NCBI RefSeq assembly: GCF_022539315.1
Contig: NC_066343.1
Coordinates: 51,011,973-51,075,972 of the forward strand
Direction of reading: 5' to 3'
Length of the DNA stretch: 64,000 nt
Origin: Serinus canaria
Lineage: Eukaryota > Chordata > Aves > Passeriformes > Fringillidae
Shown piece after piece: positions 22,901 to 37,900 of the stretch. Position 1 is the first letter of the stretch, and each line of letters starts with the position of its first letter. The notes below the pieces were generated by a model. It was not told the origin of the DNA. It saw nothing but the letters and a program-made list of their open reading frames with translations, and did no database searches. Position numbers and translations under genes: made by a program.

Positions 22901-25900
22901 GACAGACGTATTGCTGAGGCCAAGGCATACAGAATTCAGAAATATCAAGGTGTGGTACCTTTCCTGCTGCTCTGAGAGCTCCAGCATCCTCAGAATTCAG
23001 GATGAATTAGTCATGCACTCATACTGGCTGGTGTGTTCAAAGTGGCTCAACAGGCAGAGTCACAGCAGAGACAGATGAGGTGGTCTGATGGTATAACGTG
23101 GGTGTGGTAAAAGAGAAGCATGTTTTTCCCAAACACTTTAATATTTTTGCTACATTTCTATAACTAAAAAATAAAAGTAAAAAATAAAAAGTAAAAAAAG
23201 ATGTTTTCAAAACAAATACTAAATTTCACCGATTAGCATCAGGTAATTCCGAGTTTGTGAAAATACCTTGAATCTTCAAAATTGTGTGGCTTTGTGCTTG
23301 TTTATGGCACTTTGTCCTTTGCTGCTATTATTTTTATCTGCAAATATAGCTAATAAGGATGAATTCTGCTTCCTTGGTGCCTCTATGCTAACTCCTACAT
23401 CTTTATACTGCTGTGAGGAGAGAAATTGCAGCAATGTCTGTCCTATTGAGAGCCACAGGGAAGAGCATCCTCTGCTGAAAGTAGGTGTTCTCTGAGGTTG
23501 AGGCCCTGAGTTACTAGCACACAAGAGCCAAGTGCTTCTCCAGGAGGTAGAGCTAACAGGTTGTTGTGAGAAAAGAGCAGTAATGAGGGCTAGAGAGGGC
23601 AGCCAAAGCTGCCTCACTGGGGTAGGGCTTTGGCCTAGACTCTGCAAGGGTGTAGGTTAGCTTCCATTTGGACAGACTATGGGATGAACTTGGATGAATT
23701 TGGCTCCTTAAAAGAAGCTTAACTTGAATTAGCACTCTTTACATGGTATAAAGATTGGAAAGATGAATGAGAAGCATGCTTTCCCTGAAGGATAAAAAAT
23801 AACACAATTTTCAATTTTACACTGTTCAATTTTGGTTGACAGAAGCACTGAGTAACCAGGACCAGCAAATCTGCAGTTATTTAGAAGAAAAGTTGTGTAT
23901 CTATGCAGAACTGGGAGATATGTGTGGATTTGAAGATGTCCATGTAGAACCTCACCTACTTATCAAACCTGATTCTGGAGAAACTCCACAGGCTGCTTCA
24001 CTGCTGGCAGCAGCGCTCAGAGAAGGTGAATTTGCATGGCAAGAGGGGGTTGGTGGCTCTTCACGTGGGCAGATATTTTAAGGTAACCAAGTGCAGACAT
24101 GTGGCCTTGTGGTGAAATTCTGTCAAGTCTCAAGAAGTGGCAGTGTCAAAAATTGCCAGAGGGCATAGAAGAAAAAGCTGTCGCATTTATTTTTGTCAGA
24201 TACAGCAGATGGTACCTGCCGGATTCTAAAATAACGTTTATGTTTAGGGCATAGCATCAAATATAAGCAGGCAGGGACGTGGTGTTAGGTTCTTAGCTGT
24301 CCTCACAGTACAGCTCTGTGAAGCACAACAGGGGAGAAGCTTGTATGCAGTATGATATTGCACCTGGTCCCCAACCTTCACCTACCTTGGCTGATTTTGA
24401 TGTCACTTCAGAATCCTGTGTGATCACATACAGAGCAAATCAAATTTCTACCAAGAAACACCTGCCACAGTTGCTGTAGGAGCCCTGTTTTTTTCTGCCT
24501 GCTATCCAACAGGATGTTGGTAGATGGCTGCACCATCTACAGTGCTGTCCTACAAAGGAAGGAAGGGAATGGTATTTTTAGATACCTTCCCTAGCTGGAT
24601 TTCAACTAAACTTCTCCTAAACTCAGTGGAAAGGAGCCCTGGTAAACTGAGTCTTGATTTTAGCACCACCTAAATAGAGAACTGTGTGCTACTAACAACA
24701 TTTCAACCTATAAAGCAGTGGAGCTTGGTCTTCATCATCATTATAAAGTCAAAGAGCATTTTATTGATAAAATTAATTAAATTTGTGTAGGGTACAGTAA
24801 CTCAGTGATGAAACAGAAATGGCATACTTGAAATGGTAGCCTATATTTATTACACACCTTAATCAGCCCACTTCTGTATTTTTCACTTTCTCTCATGCTA
24901 CTGTTGATGTTGGTGATGTCGTGGATTTCAGGACTCTACAACACTCTCTGTGAGCTTACAGTTGTTTACATTGTAGACAATTTGTGGGGATCATTTTCCA
25001 GGATGGCAGACTCTATGGGAATAAAGCATTGCTCACAGTAGAGAAAGACAGAATTACATAGTGCTTAAGCAAATTAGGTATACCCAAATCCATGAGATGA
25101 GATGGGATAAATCCAAGGCTGCTCAGCAAGCTGGCCAATGTCACTGTGAGGCTGTTTTCTGCCAACTTTGAAAGTCACAGTGATCAGGAGAGGTTCCTGA
25201 TGACTTGAAGAAAGCAAGCCTCACACTCCAAGAAGGAATATATAGAGAACTACAAAAAACAGTCAGTCTCACCAGGATCTCTGAGATAATCTTCCTGGAA
25301 GGCATTTCCAAGAACCTGAAAGACAGGAAGATGATTTGGAACAACTGTCACAGATTAATTAGGGCAAGTTGTCTCTGACTAACCTGACAGGTTTTATGGT
25401 GAGAGAAGGGTACATATTAGTTACCTTGACATCTCTCAGACCTTCCACACTCTTTACACTGGCTGTAGTGTCCTTACATCTGAATTGATGTAAACTGCTT
25501 AACTGGGTGGGAGACAGGCTGGACTGGTGGGCTGAAGGGACAGTCATATGACTCCAGTTGGTATCATGTTATTAGGGGATTCTCTTAGGGGCTGTATCCT
25601 GAGACCAGTAGTGTTCAACATATTTATTAATGCAGCTAGCTTTGGGATTGAGCCCACTCTTAGCAAGCCCATGACTGTTGTGGTGAGAGATGGAGCATGG
25701 AGAGACCTCTACAGATTGGGAAAATGGTAAGAAGAACACTTAGATATTTGACAAAGACAAATGCAAAGTCCTGCATCCCAGGTGATGTAATCCTGTGTGT
25801 TGGTACAGACTGGACACTGATGAGGTAGAAAATACTTTTGGAGAAGTGGACGTGGGAGACCTACTTGACAGGAGGTTGACCATGAGGCAGTAATTTCCCA

Positions 25901-28900
25901 ACTGCTTCCTGGGCTGCTGCAGTAGGAGGAGAATTGCCAGCAAATTGAGGGAGGTGATTCTTCCTCTACTTAACCCTGACAAGTCCTGTCTGGGCTGCCA
26001 TGACGAATGTTGCGTTTTCCCTGGCCAAGAGAGACGTTGACAAAGTAGAAAGGCACCAGAATGACGAGAGGACATAAGGTCTGAAGACAGGCTGAGGTAG
26101 CAGGCTTGCTGGGATCTCATTCTGTCCACAGCAGCTTAATGGGAGGCTATAGAGAAGCTGGATTTTTGCAGAGGCACATGACAATAAAAGAATGCACGGA
26201 CAAGAGACAATAGTCCTGTGGTGAAACGTAGGCAATTCCAATTAACTAAAATTAAAAATTAAATGCTATGAGAATGTTAAAAGATTGGAACAGGTTGCTC
26301 AGGAAGACTTTGAAGTTTCCATCTTCAGAGGTGTTAAAAGCTTGTTGTGCAACACTCTGAGCAACACAATTTAGACTGACTAGGTTTTAGTGAAATGCAG
26401 GACTAGGTGACCTCTGAAAGTCTCTTACAAGCCAAATTATTCCATGTTCAATAATTTCTATGTCATTGAGGAATTTAGTACATTCATGCACTAAGGAGCT
26501 GTTTAAGGGGTGTCTGTAATTCTGCATGTTTTCCTCTTTAGTTGAAAGTCTCCAGATTGCTGTAACAACTTCACAAGTGAGTGAAACAGACAGCTCACCA
26601 GAGGAAAGTACTGAGGAATTAAGTGTGAAGCAGAGATTCACTACCAGTGAAATACTGGAATCTGTTCTGCACGGTGAGTAAAATTTGACGCTTTTACATC
26701 TTTTGAATGCTAAAATAATTTATACCAGATTGGTTTTTTGGAAAGCCTCCATGATCTAGGACAGAATCAATAGAAAATAATGTATTAGAAATTGTCTTTG
26801 GGCAAATGCTCAGGTAGTGTAAATTGTTACATAACTTTGTTGAAAGTACACTTTCTTGTCATTGTTGTTAAGCTCTGCACCAAGTCTATATTGCAATATA
26901 GGCCATTTCTCTTATTGTCAGGAGGCTTGAAAACTAGGATTAATATTCCAGTAATTTCAGCTGCAAAGGGTAGCATTGATTTCTCTCAACAAACTTGGGA
27001 CTAAAGTTGTGTAAAAAACATTGCTACAGAGCATTTTTAGTGATATGGTTACACTTATCTCCAACCTTTCATAAATGAAATAGTGCTAATTTGTAAGGTA
27101 GGAAAAGTGGGTTGAGCCATGTGTGCCATCATGGCTTGCAAATTTGTTTTTCCCCAGCCTAGGATCCATTATGTAACTACAAACTATTAAAATCACTTTC
27201 TCATAGTCCTGAGTAGCTGTAAAAAAGCATGCTCTTTGTTTTTCTAGTCAATATATGCTTTCATACCTTTCTTATGTATTTTCTTGGGGCTTTATTTGTT
27301 AGATGCAGAAAGAAAAGAAATTGAAGAATCACCAGAAATGGATCTCAGTGTTGAAAAGGAAATGGCAGGTGCCGACCTTGAGGATAAGGTATTGTACCCA
27401 GTTTTTCTTCCTGCATTGCAAACAGCAGTCTGGGCACTGTGCATGTACATGCTATTCAAATTTTTATGGGGATTTTCACTCAGATCCAGGTAATTCAGTC
27501 TAATAGAGGTCACTGCAATTAATAATAAAATTTTAAAAAACAATCATAAACAATCCAAGCACAGAATGATTTTCTTCAGGGCTTAACATCAGTGAGTTGC
27601 AATACCAGGCAGTGTTTTCAAACCACTTGTATGGGCTGTTCCTGTTCACAGGATGATGAAAGTCTCCTGCAGTGACAGATTCCTCAGCTAATGCAACAAG
27701 GAACACTTGTGCATTGGAAGAACTTCATCCTGAGAACAGGCACATAAGATAGGATGAATGTTTTTACACCAGCTTGCTTCAGAATTTGAATCAAAACAAA
27801 ATGGGGCAATTATAGAATAGGAGAGAAAGTGCCTATTTTGAAAAGTCCTATAGCTGATCAGCAAATCTGGGGAGAAAAGCAGAATCTAAAATCAGTTCTG
27901 GACAAGACTAGAAATGACAAATTTTATGTAACAGCAGAGTGTTGGAGTAAGCAACATGAATTACTGTGTGAAAATAAAGTAACCGTAATAGTGTAGTTCT
28001 TAAGTGGAGAATAAGAATCACAAAAGGAATAAAGGGGAGAGACAAGAATGTAAGATAACAGACTTTGAAATGGAAAGAAAAGTTTGCTTGAAAGTTTAGC
28101 ATTAACATACAGTCATTGCATCGCGTCTGAAAGAGGGCTTGTGTGCTCGAAACCTTGTCTTTGTTTTCTATATTGAGAATACTCTTGCTAATACACTAAT
28201 CTCTATAGCCTCACCTTATGCTTAGCACTAGATCATCTTACTTATCAGACTGCTGATAGAAGGGAGCAGGAGGAAGAATGTGAGTGGAAAAAAATGTTTG
28301 AAAGCAAAAGTCCAAGTGAGGGAGCCGGTGAAGAGGAATAAAACCTGGACAGGGTAGAGGGGCTCAGATATAGCCCACTAAAAATTGCAGTAGCTCTACG
28401 TGAAAACTTTGCCATTGGGGTTATAGAGAAGGTAGAGCTGGGCTTTTTTCAGAGATGTGCAGCAAAAGGATGTGTCCAAGATTACAAGTTGCAGCAAGGG
28501 AAATTCTGAGTGTATATAAGGAAAAAAAAAATCAGTGCAAGGATGATCAAGGAGCAATGTTTGTCTAAAGAGGTTGTGGGGGTCTCTGCCATTGGAGGTT
28601 TCCTGGATTTGACTGGAGAAGTCCTTCAGTAACCTCTAACTTCGAAGCTATGCCTATTCATAAAGCTGGAGGGACCTGCACTCAACTCTTCCACCCTAAG
28701 TCATTATCCTGTTATTCATGGTCTGTTGTTTGGGCAAGGCATGTATCACATATTCTGCTGCCATGTCAGAATCAGACTTACCAGGAGGTGGCAGAATGAG
28801 CAAAGAAAACAGGCAAGGCAAGGGCTTCCAGGGAGGTGGGTGTGCAGTCCCAGGGTTGTGGGGTGATGGCTCTGGACTCAGACCAACTAGCTTGGGAAAA

Positions 28901-31900
28901 CAGGATCTGGACAGGAGGGCAAGAGCTCCCAGCTTGGAGATTAGATGCTGACTAAATACTGGAAGGAAGGGCATAGTCCCTGCAACATAAGGGTTCCCCA
29001 GTGGGCAGCTGTGAGAAGTGATCCCCATCTTGTCTCCCCTCCTCCTGCCTTTTAAGTGTCTCTTTGCAGGCATTGTTCAAAGCACAGTGCAGCCGGCCCT
29101 GGGATCTGACCATCCTCATCTCTCTGAACCAGGGGGATCAGGAAGAGAGGTGGTGGTGGCCTTCAGCACAGTTAAACACCTGAAATTACTGCTTCACTCC
29201 TAGCTGGACTTCCAGGGCACATGCCAGCTCAGATAATCCTGCCTCAGCAGACTGGCCACTTGCAACTCCTTGGTCAAGCCAATGCCAGACAAACCTTTCC
29301 CCTATGCGCATCCATTTTCAATTAAAAAGGGCTTAAAAACCTGAAAGAAACAATGCTCGTGTTCAGTGTACAGGCTTTTCCTTGTACACTCTGCCTCACC
29401 CTTCCAGCATTATCTTCTTTCTCTCCCTCCTGGCCCTGTGCTGCCTCCTTACCCACTGCTCACCATACATCCAGCTAAGGAAAAGCAGAGTTATCTTGAG
29501 TCCATTTGTGTGCTGCACAAAGACATCTGTGCAAAATCCTCTGCTTTCACAGCAGAGCTGAGCTTTTCTATGGCTTGGGGATACAGTGAGGAGGAGGAGG
29601 TGAAGATGTGGAGGGGGAGTGGAAGGAAATGCTGAAGAGATATAATGAGAGAAAGAGTAGTGGAGGAAATGATGCAGCTGGTACTCCCTTTGCCCCAAGG
29701 GTGTCTGTGTTGGGTTGTGTTTAGGGGGCTGGTCTTTCTCATTTTCATTTTCAGTTATTGCATCTAAAATGTAGCAGATGCTTTGCTCTCTGTGGTGGAA
29801 AATGAGACTCAGTAGAGAACTTAAGAGAAAACAAATATTCCCTGAACTCTCCTCAGCTTCTTTGGGAAAAAAAGAAACCAAAAAAAAAAAAAAAAAAAAA
29901 AAAAAACACCAAAAAAACCAAAGAAAGAAAAATCATACAGGAAGTCTTTTCAGCGTAGTCTCAGAAGGGATTGTATTTGAAACAGTCCTCACCATTTCGT
30001 CTTATCTTTCTCAGAGGAGCTATTCTTCATGCTGGAGGGATTATGGGTAGCTTCACCCCATAAACTTAGAGAGCTTCTTAGGAAAAGGGAGCAGGATGGA
30101 AAGTGTGAAGCAGCTGTGCCTTGCTGCAGAGGACAGTAGTGACCATGCTGGTGCCTTTTGTAGTGTGTACTGGGCACAGCATCTCACAGGGCACCTAAGG
30201 CATTTTTTGTGATCAAATAACATGACTTCTTGCTTGTTTCTTACTACATTATCTCTATTTTTGAAGAGTCTTATGCTGTTTCGTCCTACTGTAAGTGATC
30301 TTAACCCACTGTAGAAATCTGGTTACTGTATTTCAAAATTCTTAGGTAAACAAAGAATGAATTGAAATGTCTTTTCTGTGTGGCATTACTCACAAGGGAA
30401 TAAAATTGTGGATGAAATAGTTTTATTTGTACAGTTGTGTTCAGAATCTCTAGTAATTTCTGTGGAAACTCCATTCTTGGAGTTTCATGTATTGGAATAT
30501 ATGATGTATTATTAGTCTTCATAGATTGTTGCTTCTGTCTTTTTTAATATACCACATAAAGGGTTGACTCAATGCACATTTCCTAGCCACATGTCCCCAC
30601 TAGTTTAAAAAAAATTACCTTGATGATACAACTTTAAAATTTAAAACAACTTTTTAAAGCTACATGTGTTTATTTTAGGGAGCAAGTATGAATTTTTCAG
30701 AATCTACAGGGACAGAGGTGAGTTAATTTAAACTTCAGACAGAATCTAGTAATTATTTAGTTAACAGTGGTCAAACCTTTGAAAATCCTTCTCTTTTATT
30801 TTCTAGATTGTACAAGCAATCCAGAACTTAACCCGTCTCTTATACAGCATGCAGGTGACTACTCCACTACTAACTTCAGAGAGTAATTAATTTGTCCTAA
30901 TAATTTTCTTTTAAAGAGTGGATTTCATGTTGTCCTACTTTCAGACATTATGTTAATTGATCCTGATCTTTTCTGACTGTTGCATAAGTTGTCATGGAAT
31001 GTAGTTTTATTCTACATCAGTGGTAGGTTTCTTTTAAAAACTGAATAATACTAACCTGCTTGGAGATCAGACATCCTCCCAAAAGAGGATGTCTGTACAG
31101 TCCAAAAACCTAGCAGGAAAATAAAATGATGGCTCCACTTGAACTGATGCCATTCCACATACAGATTTCTGAAATTATAGTTCAAAGAATTGAAAAAAAA
31201 TTGTATTTTGATTAGACTGTTCTGCCGGCTATTAATAAGCAGTAATTTGACCAGGTAGCAAACTCAGCCCATTTTAAGTGCTTAAATCTCACTTCCTTTG
31301 GGCCTTACTTACTTTACTTACTACACTTACTGTAGGGCTTTAGTATGAAGTGTTTGCCTCTTTTATGCTAAGTTCGAATGTCTTAACTTACGTCTTCTTA
31401 TTTAGCTGCACTTTTATAATTCTATTTTTAAATGTTTCATTTGAGTATACTTAATTTTTAGACCCTATTGACCTTAGCATATTTCATAATAATCCTGGAA
31501 ACCCTGGGCTTAGAAGTTAAGTGTATTGAAACAATACAAAAGCAGAATAAAAATCCTGTAATTCACACAAAAGTTTTTGAGTAATTGAAAAACAAATAGG
31601 GACAGTAAAGTAAGGTTTAGGATCATGCCTTAACTGCTCAGACCATGAATGGACAGTCGGGTGCTGAGAAATAAGCAGAGGATCTTGTCCTGTTTACAAG
31701 TCACTGGAACTGACCCAATACTGGAGGAAAAGCCAAGGAAGGTGCAGGTGGCACATTGCATGAAGTTAAAAACTTTCTGTGGTGGACAGCACAGGGCAGT
31801 GGGGCTCTGGGAGTGACTCCTGAAATAGATTCCCATGTCAGCTTTTGAACATAGCGCAATAAGGGCCTCAGCAGATCTGGGTTTTCTTGCTTTTCTTTCT

Positions 31901-34900
31901 TCTTAATCCCAGCTATTTGTTTTTGCGTTATTGGAGGATGTCACAACCTTTAATGCAAACAATGTCACAACATCCTTGTGAAGGATGGAATATAGAACTC
32001 TCGACTGTAAAATAGGAACATCAAACCTGAAACCATTACTATACTGCAGGTTTAGGCTGGCACTGACACCTCGGTCAGGTACGTGTAGTGGTACAGTCCT
32101 GGTGACATGGCTGTGTTGGCAGGTGCCTGCAGGACTGGTGTTAGTTGGGCTGCAGTGCTGCAGGTTAGCAAGGAGAGCCTTAGAGCCGGAGTGAACTCAC
32201 TTGGAAACAATACAGTGTTATGTGTAGAAGCCACAGCTGTGTTAGGAATACTTGGGTGTGTTTAGCATTCCCAATGCCTTATTGCCCTCTTCAACCGTGA
32301 AATATTGTTTTTCCTGTGTATCTTTACATCCTCTGACAGAACAGAACCCCAGCTGTAATTGAAGTGCGTATGCACAGCTGTAACATAAACATGTAGTATA
32401 ATACTAAGTGTAAACCAGAAGCTTTGTTAAAAGTGCTCAAAAGAGTTGAGTTTTATTTTAGAAATAACTCTATGTAAAGGCATTATCACAGAATTTAATC
32501 TATTTGCTTGAGGAATAACCTCCCAAAAAAGTTCAAGCATTTTTATATAGTGATTCTATGTAAAAACACAGAAATGAATTAATGCTGATATTTAAACATT
32601 TCTGTCTGATTTGATTGTGGTGTCTAGGCAGCACTGGCTATCCAGGACAGCCACAGAGAGCTCCATAGGTTACTACTGCAGGAGAATGAGAAGACCAGTC
32701 GGAGCCATGGTTCCCGGCTGAACCTCATTTTGGAACAAGAGAAATGTCAGAATCTGGAAAAACAGAGGGTGGAACTGGCCAACATACACAAAATGAAGCA
32801 GCAGTTTCAGCAAGAGCAGCAGCGGTGGCTGCGTGAATGCGACCAGCGGCAGCGGGAGCAGGAGGCGAGGGCGGGCCGGCTGGAGCAGCGCCAACGCGAG
32901 TGCCAGTCCGAGGAAGAGCTGCTGGAGCAGAGCCGGCAGAGACTGGTGCTGCAGCTGCAGGAGTACCAGCAGAGTCTGGAGAGGCTCCAGGAGGGCCAGA
33001 AAATGGTGGAGAGAGAAAGAGACAATGTAAAAATGCAGAAGAAACTCGTGTGGCACTGGAAGCATGGTCAGCAAAACAACCTGTTTTCACACACGGGGGA
33101 CTATGAGGTTTGTGCTTCCCCATTCTAATTGTACCCCTGACTGCATTCCTAGAAACCTGTCTTGACGAATAGGCCAGGATGTCTGGATATTGTTGGTTCT
33201 TAAAGTAATGAGTGAGCATGTGGTAAGCTGAGATTCAGGCATATCCAAGCATTTTCTTTCAATGTCATGAAGTTTAAGCAGGGAAAGTGTGAAGTCTGGC
33301 CTCTGGGAAGGAGCAACCCCATGCACAGTAGATGCTGGTGATCACCTACTGGAAATCAGCTTGACTGAAAGGAGGTTGTAGCAAGATGGGAGTCAGCCTC
33401 TTTTCCCAGGCAGCTAGTAAGAGGACAAGGGGAAATGGCCGTGAGCTGTGACAGGAAAGGTTTGGTTTGGACATTGGGAAGAATTTCTTTGCTGGAAGTG
33501 TGGTCAGGCATTGAAACAGGCTGCCTAGGGATGTGGTGGGGTCACCGTCCCTGGAAGTGTTCAAAAAGTGACTGGATGTGGTAGTTGGTGGTATGATTTT
33601 GGGCGGTGTGTTGGGTCAAAGGTTGGACTTAATGATCTTGGAGATCTTTTCCAGCCTTTATGATTCCATGATTCTGTGCAAAGGACCTGGGAGTCCTGGT
33701 GTGGAAAATGAGCAAACAATGTTCCCTTCTAGAAAGGTGGTACATAGTCTCCAGGGCTGCACTGAGTAAAGTATTGCTGGTAGGTCAAATGCGGGGATCC
33801 TTCCTCTCTGCTCTGGACATACCTGGAGTCTGGCACCCCCAGTACAAGAAAAGCATAGACCTGTGGAGTGGAGAGGAGGTAGAGACAGGAGGATGGATGT
33901 CTGGGGAAGTGCCTGTTTGAGAGGCCCGGATATCTCTCCAGTAAGGAAGGCTGAGACTGTTCAACCTGGAGAAGAAATGGTTCTTATTAATTGGGGATAC
34001 TTATTAATGGAGGTTCCTTTTAATGTATAAAACCCCTAAATGGAGGTTCTAAAGGAGATGGAGCAAGGTTCTTTTCAGTGGCACCCTGTGACAGAACCAG
34101 AGGCAATGGATACAAACAAAAACACTAAAGATTGGTTTTGAATTATTTTTTCTTATGGAGGTGATGGAGCCCTGGCACAGGTTGCCCAGGGAAGTTGTGG
34201 AGTCTCTGTCATTGTAGATATTCAAAAGCCACCTGGACATGGTCCTTGGCAACTGTCTCTATGTGGCCCTGCTTTGGCAGGGGGGTTAGACCAGATGTCT
34301 TCTTGAAGTCCTTTCCAGCCTCAACTGTTCTGTGATTTTAACCTAGATACCTACAAAACCCAAACTTACGCAGATGTTTATTAAAATGAGAAGACAGAAA
34401 TTATAAATATGAGAATCTGCGTTTTATTCTGCTTTACTCTTGTGTTTATAAGATACATTGTGTCTGCATCTTGTAGAAAAATTTAATTATTTTAATGCTT
34501 AAGCATATAAAGCACTTAATGAAGTTTTTCATTACTGTTCTTTTTCCTGGACCACTAGCTCCAGGGATGAAAAGGTGCACCTTCAGGAGTAACAAACATC
34601 AGGCTCTTGTGAACCCCACATATCAGGCCCTGCTGCCCTGTTCCCTGAAACAACCACCCCTAGGGGAAGAGGTTGGTTTGTAGCTCCATCCCTGACAGTA
34701 TAAATCCTTGGAGTGTTTATTATTTGGGGGTGCAATTTAAGGTAGCCTCAAAGCTGCTTAAGTGTTGGATAATAAAAATTATTAAGTTATTGTGGAGGGT
34801 GAAGGATGCAGTCTACCTCTGAACTCAGATGTCTGGGTGCTCATCTGCCAGGTAGGTCTTCATCTCTAATACCTGCTTTGTGGTTGTGGACTTGATTTTC

Positions 34901-37900
34901 ATAACTGTTCTTTAAAGTACCTGAAAATCAAAACATTTTGTCTGGCTTTTCCACATATGGAAAGCTCACTGACCCAAACAGCTTCTTTTTTCCCCTCAGG
35001 TTCTCGTTTTCACAAGAAAATCGTTAGAGCCTTTCTTCAAGCCCATCACCTCATAGTTTTTCAGCAGGCAACTCAACCATAACCATTTGGCATCTAAGAT
35101 TGTGCCTGCCTGAGGGGTTAAAGGATTGGCCTCTGACCTCCCCCTTTTTATCTGGCTTGTGTGAACACAGTGTGAACATCACTTACCCATATATGCCTGC
35201 TAGCCCAAACAACGAAGACGCTTTCTACTAGCATAGCATGTGCTTCAGTTTTGGCTTGTTTGGCAGTGCTTAAGAAGTGGATGATAAATCCAAAACTGAA
35301 GTTTCCCATCAGCTTTAAGGAATGTGACTTCTGAAATCTTTCGAGGAGGGAAGTTGAAGGATAATAGTCTGATACAGTGATATCTGGATCGCACAGAGAG
35401 GCAAAATAATTCAATGCTGAGTGTCACAGAGTAGTAGTTTTTGTAATATAATATTTCATTTTTAAGTCTGCTTGTCTTGTTTTTTCAAGTAGACTACAAG
35501 GCTTTGAATCCATCCAGACCTTAAGATTGTCTTTCTCCTGTGTTTCCACTATCATACTCCGTGCAGCAGTGGAACAGGTTGGGTGATTGTCAGTCAGCTG
35601 GCATTCCCCCCCAATGTTTTTGTATTACACACAGCCTAGATAATTTTGTGTGACCAAACAATGCAATAACTCACTCTAACACTCTTGCTTTTTTTTGTGA
35701 GATTGGCCTTAATAAACACCTGCAGACAAAGAGTCTGCAGGAGTTGCATTTTCCGCCCTTGGGAACCTTGGCTTGCTTGCTAAAGCTGTTTGCCATCCCC
35801 AGCTTGACTGTTCTCTGTGATTGCCTGTCTATGTGAGGTACAGTGTTATTTTTGGATTGCAGAGTACACAGATTTACCTATGAGAAGTGGCACCTTGTTG
35901 AACCATGAGGCAAAATATTAACCCTCTGGAAGTAGTCAGCAGAGCTCAGTGCGTCCCAGATAGTGATCCTTTTTTATCTGTCACTTTGCAGTTATTACTT
36001 CTTTCAAGGTGAGCTAAGACCAGATCTGCTAGGTTATTGCTGTTTATTCCTGAATGCACATAAAATGTAATGTGTTTTGAGGTTAACCTCTGGCAGATTA
36101 GATGACTATTTGCTATGAATCCCCATTCTATCTGGCAGTTAATTTTCTTTATCCTGCTATAAGGATTATTCAGGATGATGCTTATAGTTGTACACTTCAG
36201 TTTTACAAAGTGAGGGCAGGGAGTTGGACTCTGTGATTCTTATGAGTCCTTTCCAACTTGACATACTCTGTGATTCTCTGGTTCTGTTACTTGACAAAGG
36301 TGGAAATAAAATTCTCTGTTTTGTTTTTTGCTGTTTTTTCCCCCTTCTGCAGATAATGGGACATAATCAATTGGACAGCTTACATGGTGAAAATGCATTC
36401 TACTTCAATGAAGCTGTAGTGTGTGTGTCTCTAAGAAGAATCAACAGATCAAATTCTTCTCTCGTTTATGAGGACGGTGTGTATGGGATGAATATCTCAA
36501 ATTCTGATGTAGCAGGGACTAGTGAAAATCAGGTGGACCTCAAAATGGACACTTCTTGTCAGCCAGCATTAACTAGTGCACTGTGGAAATCCACTAGTCC
36601 TTACCAGCAGATGTCTTTTTCCTGCAAAAGCAACAAGGATTCCTTTAATAATGGTAATTAATACTTTATTTAATTAAGAATTAATACAAGCATTTTGCCC
36701 CCTCTCTGGCTGAACAGTCCTAGGAACAAAGACAGCTTGGTAGTAGTGGAAGCAAGAGATTTTGATAAAACAGTTGCATGTTTCCTTGCAAGATTTTTGA
36801 TGATAGGTGAGAAAATCAGCAGAACAGAAATACAGAAAATTACTGAAAAACCCCACAAAACTCCTTTTTGTGTCTGCATAATAGTACTCAGAATGTTTTT
36901 TTCTCTCAGTCTTTTCCCAATGCTTTTTGACCGATTTTTTGTGAGCAGAAATCACTCTTCTTCAAGTGCACTTTATTGATTGTTTGAGATCATATGTATA
37001 TTACTTGATGATTTCTGGTTAGAATAGCTTTTGATTTCCTGTCTTAGAATTCCTGTCTCAGTATTCAAACACCCTTTTCTTGCTTCGTTGAGGAATGAAA
37101 ATATCTTGAAAGATCTGTGGACAGACAATGGTATAACTTCTAAGGAATAATATAATGTTTGAAATAAGTTACATCAGTAACTCTTACTGCATTACCTTTC
37201 TTTATTCCTTCATTTTATCAGTACCCCCAAAGATACGTGGGCTGTGTGGCAGTTACTGATGGTGGCTACCAAAATGAGAAGAGGCTGCCTATCTGAGCAC
37301 TGCATGCACTGAAAATTCCTTGAAGGTCTTAACAACTTATGAGAAACTCTGAACTATTGGGGGTTTATTTCTCATTTTGTACAATATTAGTTTTGATCTA
37401 ACTTCTTTCATTAGCGTGAGTTGTAGACCAGGATGTAAAAACCCAGCAGCTAAAAGTCTTGGGGGCCAATGGTGCACATTTGGTGTAAGAGATTAAATGA
37501 TCTGTGGGGTTTTCTCCACAGCTGTGAAATTCAGGAGACATGGCATGGCAGTGCTGCAGCAGTGCCTGAGTTCCCATTTTTGTGCAGTTGGCAGTGCAGA
37601 ATGGCTTCTGTTCTCGCACCAGCTTCTTGCAGGTCAGGTCACAGCAAAGACCAGTGGGCAGCAAAATTAGGAACTGAAAACATACACAGGTACAGGGGTT
37701 AATTGTCTTACATTGGTGATTAAGGAACTTGCTCCTTAGTACTCCTTGTAATGAATTAAACAGACATCCAGTACAGCCTTACTAGTCTTTGGTATGTGGA
37801 TTGCCAAAACAGCATGTTATAACCAAAGGTAGGGCAGGCTAGTCACATCACTACAATCAGCAAACCAAGCTGATTAGTAAAAGAGATTAATATTTCTAAA

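Noticed and set aside
27389..27493. Open frame continuing past exon 22 into a hydrophobic stretch
   Set aside because: A good donor ends exon 22, exons 22 and 23 join in phase, and the extension resembles translated intron.
29396..29881. 161-codon minus-strand ORF
   Set aside because: No domain, His/Ser/Leu-rich composition typical of translated polypyrimidine sequence, next to a poly(A) tract.
32725..33219. 164- and 133-codon minus-strand ORFs
   Set aside because: Antisense shadows of the GC-rich coiled-coil exon 25.
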